Shown here: positions 1 to 6,593 of the stretch, piece after piece
Layout of the letters: the number at the start of each line of letters is the position of its first letter
Numbering within the stretch: the first letter of the stretch is position 1
NCBI GenBank assembly: GCA_902797555.1
Contig: CADBTM010000104.1
Location: forward strand, 1 to 8,408
DNA length: 8,408 bases
Source: Oscillospiraceae bacterium
GTDB taxonomy: Bacteria; Bacillota; Clostridia; Oscillospirales; Butyricicoccaceae
Direction: 5' to 3'
Position numbers and translations under genes: made by a program
Notes under the pieces: generated by a model
What the model saw: the letters and a program-made list of their open reading frames with translations, nothing else
Databases searched by the model: none
What the model was told of the DNA's origin: nothing

Positions 1-4
1 AATA

Positions 5-32
5 GATATTACCACGCTAAAGCGGTAATGTC
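5..32. promoter_or_regulatory. 28-bp dyad, candidate operator
   Basis: The arms 5-13 (GATATTACC) and 24-32 (whose reverse complement is GACATTACC) match at eight of nine positions around a 10-base centre. The dyad covers the whole spacer of the minus-strand promoter and touches both of its hexamers, which is a classic place for a repressor operator. As RNA it could also fold, but no T-run follows on either strand, so a terminator is unlikely. The regulator is unknown and may be encoded to the left of the window. Confidence 0.45.
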
Positions 33-34
33 AA
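6..34 (-). promoter_or_regulatory. Outward-facing sigma-A-type promoter for a gene left of the window
   Basis: Read on the minus strand, a perfect TTGACA (complement of 29-34) is followed by a 17-base spacer and TAATAT (complement of 6-11, four of six matches to TATAAT). A TG one base upstream of the -10 box gives an extended -10. Transcription would start at about the left edge of the window, so the gene it serves is not visible. With the + strand promoter at 83-91 it would make a divergent pair. This rests on motif matching only. Confidence 0.55.
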
Positions 35-43
35 GATATATTT

Positions 44-72
44 GAAAAAACTTCGCAGCGCATTGTTTTTTC
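44..72. repeat. A/T-rich inverted repeat
   Basis: GAAAAAAC (44-51) and GTTTTTTC (65-72) form a perfect 8-bp inverted repeat, with a GC/GC pair possible inside the 13-base loop. It covers the place where the -35 box of the + strand promoter would lie. It could be a weak bidirectional terminator, a second protein-binding site, or chance in AT-rich DNA. Confidence 0.35.
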
Positions 73-91
73 TTTCTGTTCTTGGTATAAT
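63..91 (+). promoter_or_regulatory. Extended -10 promoter of the deacetylase-GTPase operon
   Basis: A perfect TATAAT lies at 86-91 with the extended -10 dinucleotide TG at 83-84. The -35 position 17 bases upstream (63-68, TTGTTT) matches only TTG, so the promoter relies on its extended -10. A start near base 98 would give a leader of about 24 bases that holds the ribosome binding site GGAGGT at 111-116. Confidence 0.6.
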
Positions 92-121
92 TGCAAATAT
101 CAAGGAAACTGGAGGTTTGCT

Positions 122-937
122 ATGATGGAAAAGAAAATGCGTGTTTTGAGCATCGGTGCACATCCCGACGACGCGGATACCAGCGCGGGCGGACTGTTGA
201 TGAAGCTGAAAAACAAGGGCTGGGAAGTCCGGCTGCTGTCTGTCACCGACGGAAGCGCCGGCACCTACAACAAGGCCATGGGCGGCAAGCCGCTGGCAGA
301 TATGCGCAGAGCGGAGGCAGCCAGATCGGGTGCGATCTTTGACGGACGGTATGACGTGCTCGATCATCCCGACGGCAGATTGCAGGTCACGCTGGAGATC
401 CGCGAGGAGCTTATTCGCTATATCCGCGAGTTTGCCCCCGATCTGATCATCACAAATCGCCTGAACGACTATCATGCCGACCACCGTGCCACAGCGCAGC
501 TGGTGCAGGATGCTTCTTTCCTGCTCACTGTGCCCTGCATCTGTCCGGACACCCCGTATATGGAGCATATGCCTGTGGTGTTGTATTGGCACGATTCTTT
601 CCGCAAGCCCTATCCCTTCCAGCCGGATATTGTCGTCCCCATCGACGACACGCTCGAGACCATTGTGCAGGCAGCCTGCTGCCACGAGTGCCAGTATTTT
701 GACTGGCTGTATTGGCCGGATCACACCGAGCGTATTTCCTGGCCGAGGGAGCAGCAGGTGGCGCTTCTCCGGGAGCGCTTTGACAAGCTGTTTGCTCGCT
801 TCCGCAGAGAGTATGACAAGGAAGTGCGGGAAAAGTTCGGCGATCGTGCGGATGGTATCGGGCACGTGGAGGTCTATGAGATCAGCGAATACGGCGGAGA
901 TGTCACTCCCGAGCTGATGGAGCTGTTTGAACAGTAA
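122..937 (+). CDS. PIG-L/LmbE-family zinc-dependent N-deacetylase
   Basis: This 271-residue cytoplasmic protein (no signal peptide) has the hallmarks of the PIG-L deacetylase superfamily, which removes acetyl groups from N-acetylglucosamine-containing or related substrates. The N-terminal AHPDD motif is at residues 13-17, followed by a glycine pair (GG) in the usual place and a DGSAG stretch. The second metal motif HADHRAT starts at His118. By family precedent His14, Asp17 and His121 bind zinc and Asp16 is the catalytic base, and all are present. The length is normal. GGAGGT at 111-116 supports a start at 122, although the in-frame ATG at 125 is equally possible. The gene is first in the operon, 20 bases before the GTPase start. 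The substrate cannot be told: bacillithiol precursors, cell-wall sugars and small-molecule conjugates are all possible. Its link to the translation factor downstream is not explained by anything known. Confidence 0.88.
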   Translation: MMEKKMRVLSIGAHPDDADTSAGGLLMKLKNKGWEVRLLSVTDGSAGTYNKAMGGKPLADMRRAEAARSGAIFDGRYDVLDHPDGRLQVTLEIREELIRYIREFAPDLIITNRLNDYHADHRATAQLVQDASFLLTVPCICPDTPYMEHMPVVLYWHDSFRKPYPFQPDIVVPIDDTLETIVQAACCHECQYFDWLYWPDHTERISWPREQQVALLRERFDKLFARFRREYDKEVREKFGDRADGIGHVEVYEISEYGGDVTPELMELFEQ

Positions 938-957
938 TTTCTTTTTTGGAGCGTTGT

Positions 958-3609
958 ATGAAAAAACTTGTGATCGGCATTCTGGCGCATGTAGACGCGG
1001 GCAAGACAACCCTTTCCGAGGGAATGCTCTATGCCAGCGGATGCATTTCCCGCTTGGGAAGAGTCGATCACAAGGACGCATTTCTGGATACCGACGCGCA
1101 GGAGCGGGAACGGGGCATCACGATTTTTTCCAAACAGGCGATTCTGTCGCTGCCCGAAGTGGAGATCACGCTTCTGGACACGCCGGGACATGTGGATTTT
1201 TCCACCGAGATGGAGCGCACGCTTCAGGTGCTGGACTACGCCATCCTGCTTATCAGCGGGACGGACGGCATTCAGAGCCATACCGAAACTCTGTGGAGGC
1301 TTTTGCGGAGATACCGCATTCCCACGTTCCTGTTCATCAACAAAATGGATCTGGCAGGAACGGACAAGGCTGCCCTGATGGAGCAACTGCAGACTGAGCT
1401 TAGCGAGCATTGTGTGGACTTCAGCGGGGAAGACCTTTCAGCACGGGATGAGCAGATTTCCCTGTGTGACGAAGCGCTTTTGGAACGGTATCTGGCGGAG
1501 GGCTCTCTTTCGGACACTGACATCCGACAGGGGATCCTTTCCCGCAAGTTGTTTCCCTGTCTGTTTGGTTCGGCACTCAAGCTGGAGGGCGTGGAAGCTT
1601 TGCTGGATACGCTGACACGGTATACGCAGACGCCGAACTATCCCGTCGCGTTTGGCGCCAGAGTGTATAAGATCGGAAGAGACCTTCAGGGCGCACGGCT
1701 GACCTACCTCAAGGTGACGGGCGGCACGCTTCGGGTCAAGGATCTTTTGTCCGGGAAAAACGCCTCGGGCAAGTGGGAGGAAAAGGTCGATCAGCTGCGC
1801 CTGTATTCCGGCGCGAAGTATCAGGTGCTTGAATGCGCAGAAGCCGGGACGGTGTGTGCCGTGACCGGACTGGATTCCACTGCGGCAGGGGAGAGCCTGG
1901 GCGCGGACCGGGGCAGTGAGATCCCGGTACTTGCGCCAGTGCTGACCTATCAGATCCAGTTCCCGCCCCAGACCAACATTCCCGAGGCGCTTCGCAAGCT
2001 GAGCCAGCTGGAGGAAGAAGACCCGCAGCTGCATATCGTGTGGGACGAGCGTCTGCAGGAGGCGCATGTTGCGCTGATGGGAGAGGTCCAGCTGGAGGTG
2101 CTGCGCCGCCTGATCCACGACCGATTCTCCATGGACATCACCTTTGGAACGGGAAGCGTCGTCTACAAAGAGACCATCGAAGCTCCGGTGGAGGGCGTGG
2201 GACATTATGAACCTCTGCGGCATTATGCAGAGGTGCACCTTCTTTTGGAGCCTGCCCCGCGTGGAAGCGGACTGAGCTTTGCCTCCGCTTGCTCCACCGA
2301 TGAGCTGGATCTCAACTGGCAGAGGCTGATCCTCACCCACCTGGAGGAAAAAACCCATCTGGGCGTGCTCACCGGGTCGCCCATCACCGATATCAAAATC
2401 ACCCTTGTCGCCGGACGAGCCCATCTCAAGCACACCGAGGGGGGCGATTTTCGTCAGGCCACCTATCGGGCGGTACGGCAGGGGCTGAGACAGGCAAAAT
2501 CCATCCTTCTGGAACCGTATTATTCCATCCGCATGAGTCTGCCCAACAGCAGCGTGGGCCGCGCCATGACCGATCTCCGGCAGATGGGCGGAGAATGCAG
2601 GACGGTTTCGCAAAAACAGGAGATCACCGTCCTGGAGGGAAGCGCGCCGGTGGCGCTGATGCGGGACTATCCTGCTACATTGGCCTCTTATACAAAAGGG
2701 CGGGGAAGGATCGCGCTTTCGGTAAAGGGCTATGCACCCTGCAAGGATCAGGCGCGCATCGTGGAGGCCATCGGGTATGATCCCGACAGCGATGTGGAAA
2801 ACTCGGCGGACTCGGTGTTTTGCGCCCATGGCGCAGGCTTTTTGGTGCCGTGGGATCAGGTGCCAGACTATATGCATCTCCCGTCCATGCGGATGCCGCA
2901 GGCGGAAGAGGCGGCCGAGCCCGCGCCGGTTTATCCGGTGAGCAGCTATACCCATGCATATCACGGTACGGCAGAGGAGGATAAGGAACTGCAAGCCATC
3001 TACGAGCGCACCTATGGCGCGGTCAGACAAAAGGAGTTTATCCCCCGCAGACAGGATGTGCACTTTGACGAACCGGCTGCAAAGCAAAAGGCCGCGCCAT
3101 CCCGCGCCGACCTGCCGGAGTATCTTTTGGTGGACGGATACAATATCATCTTTGCTTGGGACGAGCTCAAGACGCTGGCGGCAGAAAGTCTGGAGGCCGC
3201 CCGTCAGTCGCTGGCCGATATCCTGTCCAATTATCAGGGATACAGAAAGTGCGGTGTGATCCTTGTCTTTGACGCCTATAAGGTGCACAACAACCCGGGC
3301 TCGGTGGAGAAATACCACAATATCAGCATCGTCTATACCAAAGAGGCGGAGACCGCCGACATGTATATCGAAAAGGTCACCTACGAGATCGGCAAAAAGT
3401 ACCGGGTCAAGGTCGCGACGTCTGACGGCATGGAGCAGCTGATCATTCTGGGACATGGCGCGGTGCGGGTGTCCGCGCCAGCTTTTCACGCTGAGGTGGC
3501 GCAGACCCATACGGAAATCAGTCAGATCGTCCAGCAATATCGTGCGAAGAATCTGAAGGGCAGCACCATCGGACAGAGACTGCGGCAAGACAGAAAGAAC
3601 AAGCCATAA
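958..3609 (+). CDS. TetM/EF-G-like translational GTPase fused to a C-terminal Rae1/YacP-like NYN nuclease domain
   Basis: This 883-residue protein is about 245 residues longer than TetM. All GTPase motifs are present: AHVDAGKTT (10-18), RGITI (52-56), DTPGH (74-78), NKMD (128-131) and GSA (204-206). EF-G-like domains II-V follow, at roughly 225-310, 330-405, 410-510 and 510-615. A linker containing CAHGAG (622-627) and a charged, Pro/Ala-rich stretch leads to an NYN (PIN-like) domain at about 720-860. Its four acidic positions are all kept: Asp726 in LVDGYN, Asp772 in VFDAY, Asp801 in ETAD and Asp823 in ATSD. The motifs resemble Bacillus Rae1/YacP, an endoribonuclease that cuts mRNA in the ribosomal A site. 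A basic tail ends the protein. The domain IV loop reads HLKHTEGGDFR (489-499) where TetM has a YSPVS-type tip, so tetracycline release is doubtful. The ATG at 958 was chosen because GGAG (948-951) is well spaced for it; the in-frame TTG at 946 precedes that site. A ribosome-rescue or surveillance role is inferred. Confidence 0.85.
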   Translation: MKKLVIGILAHVDAGKTTLSEGMLYASGCISRLGRVDHKDAFLDTDAQERERGITIFSKQAILSLPEVEITLLDTPGHVDFSTEMERTLQVLDYAILLISGTDGIQSHTETLWRLLRRYRIPTFLFINKMDLAGTDKAALMEQLQTELSEHCVDFSGEDLSARDEQISLCDEALLERYLAEGSLSDTDIRQGILSRKLFPCLFGSALKLEGVEALLDTLTRYTQTPNYPVAFGARVYKIGRDLQGARLTYLKVTGGTLRVKDLLSGKNASGKWEEKVDQLRLYSGAKYQVLECAEAGTVCAVTGLDSTAAGESLGADRGSEIPVLAPVLTYQIQFPPQTNIPEALRKLSQLEEEDPQLHIVWDERLQEAHVALMGEVQLEVLRRLIHDRFSMDITFGTGSVVYKETIEAPVEGVGHYEPLRHYAEVHLLLEPAPRGSGLSFASACSTDELDLNWQRLILTHLEEKTHLGVLTGSPITDIKITLVAGRAHLKHTEGGDFRQATYRAVRQGLRQAKSILLEPYYSIRMSLPNSSVGRAMTDLRQMGGECRTVSQKQEITVLEGSAPVALMRDYPATLASYTKGRGRIALSVKGYAPCKDQARIVEAIGYDPDSDVENSADSVFCAHGAGFLVPWDQVPDYMHLPSMRMPQAEEAAEPAPVYPVSSYTHAYHGTAEEDKELQAIYERTYGAVRQKEFIPRRQDVHFDEPAAKQKAAPSRADLPEYLLVDGYNIIFAWDELKTLAAESLEAARQSLADILSNYQGYRKCGVILVFDAYKVHNNPGSVEKYHNISIVYTKEAETADMYIEKVTYEIGKKYRVKVATSDGMEQLIILGHGAVRVSAPAFHAEVAQTHTEISQIVQQYRAKNLKGSTIGQRLRQDRKNKP

Positions 3610-3625
3610 AACAGGGAGGATGCAC

Positions 3626-4048
3626 ATGGAAGAGAACATGGAACTGGAACAGTTGAAACAGGATCGGGCAGAGTACGCGGTGTGGCTCAAGCATCACGGA
3701 TACAACTGCTGCATGTCCGTTCTCATGGCCTATCAGGACGAGCTGAGCTTTTCGGAAGAGACCATCCGACAGCTGGGCGTTGCCTTTGGAACAGGCATGG
3801 GAAATATGGAGGGCAACTGCGGCGCTCTCATCGCTGCCGAGATGCTTTTGGGATTGAAGGAATATGAGTGGAAACCGCTCCACGCAAAGGCGAGGGAGGT
3901 CTACAGTCAGTTTTTGGAGCGCTGCGGTGACACCGTGTGCAAAAAGCTGAAGGGGATCGACACCGGAACGGTTTTGTGCTCCTGCGAGGACTGTATCCGC
4001 GCCGCCGTTCATATCATGGAAGAGAGAAGACCGGCGGAACAGGCGTAG
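3626..4048 (+). CDS. C_GCAxxG_C_C-family small cysteine-rich protein
   Basis: This 140-residue protein, without signal peptide or membrane segment, fits the C_GCAxxG_C_C family, thought to bind metal or act in redox chemistry although its role is not established. A CC pair at 28-29 is followed by a glycine-rich FGTGMG stretch (54-59), the core GNCGALIAAEMLLG (63-76), then Cys100, Cys105 and a C-x-C-x2-C group at 118, 120 and 123. That makes eight cysteines, enough for a metal or Fe-S site or several thiol pairs. The start at 3626 is preferred because GGGAGG (3614-3619) lies six bases upstream; the ATG at 3620 directly abuts that site. It is the last gene of the operon, 16 bases after the GTPase-nuclease stop and just before a terminator. 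A link in function to its neighbours is only suggested by co-transcription. Confidence 0.8.
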   Translation: MEENMELEQLKQDRAEYAVWLKHHGYNCCMSVLMAYQDELSFSEETIRQLGVAFGTGMGNMEGNCGALIAAEMLLGLKEYEWKPLHAKAREVYSQFLERCGDTVCKKLKGIDTGTVLCSCEDCIRAAVHIMEERRPAEQA

Positions 4049-4050
4049 AA

Positions 4051-4085
4051 AAAAGCAGGGCTCTGCTTCGGCAGAGCTTTTTGTT
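4051..4085 (+). terminator. Rho-independent terminator with UUCG tetraloop
   Basis: A perfect 7-bp stem, GCTCTGC (4060-4066) with GCAGAGC (4071-4077), closes a TTCG loop with the stable C(UUCG)G arrangement. TTTTTGTT follows directly and an A-run precedes the stem. It starts a few bases after the stop codon at 4046-4048 and ends the first operon. Confidence 0.93.
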
Positions 4086-4104
4086 ATAAATTTTAAGGAT
4101 TCTT

Positions 4105-4120
4105 AATCCCCTGGGGGGTT
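4105..4120. promoter_or_regulatory. G/C dyad at the importer promoter, candidate operator
   Basis: AATCCCC (4105-4111) pairs with GGGGGTT (4114-4120) apart from one T-G position, across a two-base centre. The block is sharply GC-rich within an AT-rich gap and overlaps the first two bases of the -35 box at 4119-4124. The position suits binding of a regulator that blocks or helps RNA polymerase. No regulator gene is in the window, and the dyad may be fortuitous. Confidence 0.35.
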
Positions 4121-4147
4121 GAAAGCATGACGGAATTTTGATAGGAT
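4119..4147 (+). promoter_or_regulatory. Promoter of the ABC importer operon
   Basis: TTGAAA (4119-4124, five of six consensus bases) and TAGGAT (4142-4147, four of six) are separated by exactly 17 bases, and TG at 4139-4140 gives an extended -10. A start near 4154 would leave a leader of about 94 bases before the lipoprotein start codon. It lies after the terminator of the first operon, as a new transcription unit requires. Confidence 0.6.
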
Positions 4148-4159
4148 ATTCGAGGAACG

Positions 4160-4196
4160 CAGAAAAAGAAATCGGAACTTTTTCGGCTTTTTTCTG
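4160..4196 (+). promoter_or_regulatory. Leader with two mutually exclusive A/U-rich hairpins
   Basis: GAAAAAG (4162-4168) can pair perfectly with CTTTTTC (4178-4184). Alternatively the longer CAGAAAAA (4160-4167) can pair with TTTTTCTG (4189-4196). Both use the same left arm, so only one can form at a time, and the first is followed by a run of six T. The arrangement resembles a small attenuator or an RNA switch, but the stems are A/U-rich and weak and no known riboswitch was recognised. Folding energy was not computed. Confidence 0.3.
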
Positions 4197-4247
4197 TCCA
4201 ATGTTACAGATGACAATTTTATAAAAAGATATTGGGAGGAAACAAGG

Positions 4248-6593
4248 ATGAAGAAAATCAGGTGCGTTGCTTTCCTGCTTGCGGCGATCATGATCGTGGG
4301 TTCGCTGGCAGGCTGCGGAAAGAAGGAAGAAGAGGTCAAGGAGACCAAATATATTTACGAGCCCACCTATTACAAGTTCAGCGATTCCGCAGAAGGCGGC
4401 GGAGCCTATGTTTCGGGGGATCGAGTTTATTTTGCATCCAATACGAACGAGGAAGTCACCATCACTGCGGAGGACGGCTCTACCTATACCGACTATGACA
4501 GCCATCAGGTGATCCAGTCGGTTAAGCTGGACGGTACCGATCTGCAGGTAATGACCGAATACAAGCCGATGGAAGCTCCCGAGGGCTCTGAAGGCAGCAG
4601 CAGTATCGGCACCATGCAGGCGGACAAGGAAGGCAACCTGTGGGTGATGGAAAACCTGAACTACTACTCCTTCAACCTTCCCGAGGACTTTAATCCCGAG
4701 ACCGACGACCAGTGGAATTATTATCAGGAAGGCGGCAATCAGGCCTATCTTCGCAAGCTCAATCCCGACGGCTCGGAAAATCAGTCTGTCAACATCACCG
4801 AGATGATGAGCGCGCTGAACCCCGATGAGAATTACATGTATCTTTGGATCAACAGCTTTTTCATCGACGACGCCGGTATGATCTATCTGCCTTGCAACGG
4901 GACGAACATTCTTGTTCTGGACAGCAACTGCAATAAGATCGCCAACATTGAGGTGGATAATTCCAACGGCAATATTATTTGCCTGAACGATGGAACGATC
5001 ACCACTCCCATGTGGAAGGAAAACGGCGGAAACGCCCTGTATCCCATTGATCTGAGCACAAAATCTCTGGGCGAGGAGATCCCCCTTCCCACACAGTACA
5101 ACAACCTTTACAACGGTAACGGCGATTATCTGTACTATTACAGCACCGAAACTGCCCTCTACGGAGCAAAAAAGGATGCTGATCCGGAAAAACTGCTGGA
5201 TTGGCTGAGCACCGATGTGGATCAGGAGAATCTGAGCGGAATCAGCGTTCAGTCCTTTGATAAACTGGTTGCGGTGGAATACAACTGGGATGAAAACTCC
5301 TCCAGCATTGTAGAGCTCAACCGTGTGGAGGTCACCCCCGAAAACCAGCGTACAGAGTTGACCATGGCAGTTATGTGGATGAGCTGGGAAATTCGTCATG
5401 CGGTCCTCAACTTTAACCGCTCCAACACAGAATATCGCATCGTGGTGCAGGATTATTCCGAGTACAACACCGAGGACGATTATTCCGCCGGACAGCAAAA
5501 GCTGATGACCGAGATCATCTCCGGCAAGGTGCCCGATATTCTGCTGGCAGACGATCTGCCTGTCCGCCAGTACGGCGCCAAAGGTTTGCTGGAGGATTTG
5601 ACCCCCTATATTGAAAACGACACCGAGTTGGGCGGAATGGATGCGCTGGTGAGACCTGTGATCGAAGCCACCAAGGAAGACGGCAAGATCTATTATGTAG
5701 GCGACAGCTTCTATATCTCCACCGCCGTGGCCAGCAAGCGCCTGATGGGCAATGCTACCGGCTGGACGGTGCAGGAAATGCAGGAAGCGCTGAAAAAGCT
5801 CCCCGAGGGCGCGACCATTCTTTCGCCTTACATCAATCAGCAGGATCTGCTGAGCACGCTGCTGCGCTTCAATCTGGGCAGCTATATCAACTGGGAGACC
5901 GGCGAATGTACCTTTGATCAGGGCGACTTTGCCCGCCTGTTGGAGTTCTGCGCCATGGCGCCCAAGAACACCGACGACATCGACTGGGAAACCGTCGGTT
6001 CTGACCGTGATCGTCTCAAACAGGGCAAGCAGCTGATGTTCACATGGTCGTTCTCCGATGTTTGGGATCTGATGTATACCAGACAGAACTTTGGCAGCGA
6101 GGGCGTTGCCTATGTGGGTTTCCCGGCGGAGGATCGCCATGGCACCTACTTTATTGTCAGCAATCGTCTTGCCATGTCCTCCAAGTGCAAATATAAGGAT
6201 GCCGCATGGCAGTTTATCCGTACCAATCTGCTTCCCAAGGATGACGTCTGGAGCTTCTCTGTCAACAAGAGCAACTTTGACAAGCTGGTCAAGGACGCTA
6301 TGACCGAGGAGACCTATGTGGATGAAAACGGTGTCACCCAAAAGGTCAACAAGTTTGGCTATTATGACGATCAGACCGGGCAGGAGGTCGAGGTCTACGC
6401 CATGAGCCAGGCACAGTATCAGGAGCTGATGGATCTGATCAACAACACCACCAAGGTGATGGACGGCGATGAGACCATGCTGGATATCGTTATGGATGCT
6501 GTCCAGGCATTCCTGGATGGACAGAAGACTGCCGACGATGTGGCTGCCGAGGTGCAGAGCCGCGTAAAGCTGTATGTCAATGAACAAAGATAA
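4248..6593 (+). CDS. Large lipoprotein: propeller-like N-terminal region fused to family-1 ABC solute-binding domain
   Basis: This 781-residue protein should be anchored outside the cell membrane. A lysine-rich start and hydrophobic core end in the lipobox LAGC, with Cys23 as the lipidated residue, followed by a charged KKEEE linker. Residues about 35-365 hold repeated short strand motifs, each with an Asp/Asn-Gly turn before aromatic-hydrophobic strands: DKEGNLW (126-132), DDAGMIYL (207-214), NGDYLYYYS (291-299). This resembles beta-propeller blades. From about 370 the protein reads as an extracellular solute-binding protein of the sugar type, with a conserved PDILLADD segment and a YYVGDSFY strand. 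Usual family members have 400-550 residues, so the first half is extra. GGGAGG at 4234-4239 with an eight-base gap supports the start. It is first in the importer operon, and its end overlaps the first permease by 20 bases. The ligand is unknown; an oligosaccharide is a reasonable guess. Confidence 0.85.
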   Translation: MKKIRCVAFLLAAIMIVGSLAGCGKKEEEVKETKYIYEPTYYKFSDSAEGGGAYVSGDRVYFASNTNEEVTITAEDGSTYTDYDSHQVIQSVKLDGTDLQVMTEYKPMEAPEGSEGSSSIGTMQADKEGNLWVMENLNYYSFNLPEDFNPETDDQWNYYQEGGNQAYLRKLNPDGSENQSVNITEMMSALNPDENYMYLWINSFFIDDAGMIYLPCNGTNILVLDSNCNKIANIEVDNSNGNIICLNDGTITTPMWKENGGNALYPIDLSTKSLGEEIPLPTQYNNLYNGNGDYLYYYSTETALYGAKKDADPEKLLDWLSTDVDQENLSGISVQSFDKLVAVEYNWDENSSSIVELNRVEVTPENQRTELTMAVMWMSWEIRHAVLNFNRSNTEYRIVVQDYSEYNTEDDYSAGQQKLMTEIISGKVPDILLADDLPVRQYGAKGLLEDLTPYIENDTELGGMDALVRPVIEATKEDGKIYYVGDSFYISTAVASKRLMGNATGWTVQEMQEALKKLPEGATILSPYINQQDLLSTLLRFNLGSYINWETGECTFDQGDFARLLEFCAMAPKNTDDIDWETVGSDRDRLKQGKQLMFTWSFSDVWDLMYTRQNFGSEGVAYVGFPAEDRHGTYFIVSNRLAMSSKCKYKDAAWQFIRTNLLPKDDVWSFSVNKSNFDKLVKDAMTEETYVDENGVTQKVNKFGYYDDQTGQEVEVYAMSQAQYQELMDLINNTTKVMDGDETMLDIVMDAVQAFLDGQKTADDVAAEVQSRVKLYVNEQR

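Noticed and set aside
946..957. TTG at 946 as start of the GTPase-nuclease
   Set aside because: The ribosome binding site GGAG (948-951) lies downstream of this codon and fits the ATG at 958, which also gives the usual MKK-hydrophobic start before the P-loop.
958..3609. Simple tetracycline-resistance gene (tetM/tetW type)
   Set aside because: The drug-contacting loop is not TetM-like and a 245-residue nuclease-bearing extension is present, so the label would overstate the evidence.
3620..3625. ATG at 3620 as start of the cysteine-rich protein
   Set aside because: It directly abuts the GGGAGG sequence, leaving no spacing; the ATG at 3626 is six bases away.
1438..3690. A 750-codon open frame on the minus strand opposite the GTPase-nuclease gene
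   Set aside because: It mirrors the codon structure of the + strand gene, runs past its end into the next gene, has no recognisable motifs or ribosome binding site, and its translation looks like antisense of GC-biased codons.
4201..4224. Seven-codon leader peptide before the lipoprotein
   Set aside because: No ribosome binding site precedes the ATG and the codons show no regulatory run of one amino acid.
4220..4225. TATAAA as the importer promoter -10 box
   Set aside because: No -35 match at 16-18 bases upstream, and the start would fall almost on the ribosome binding site.
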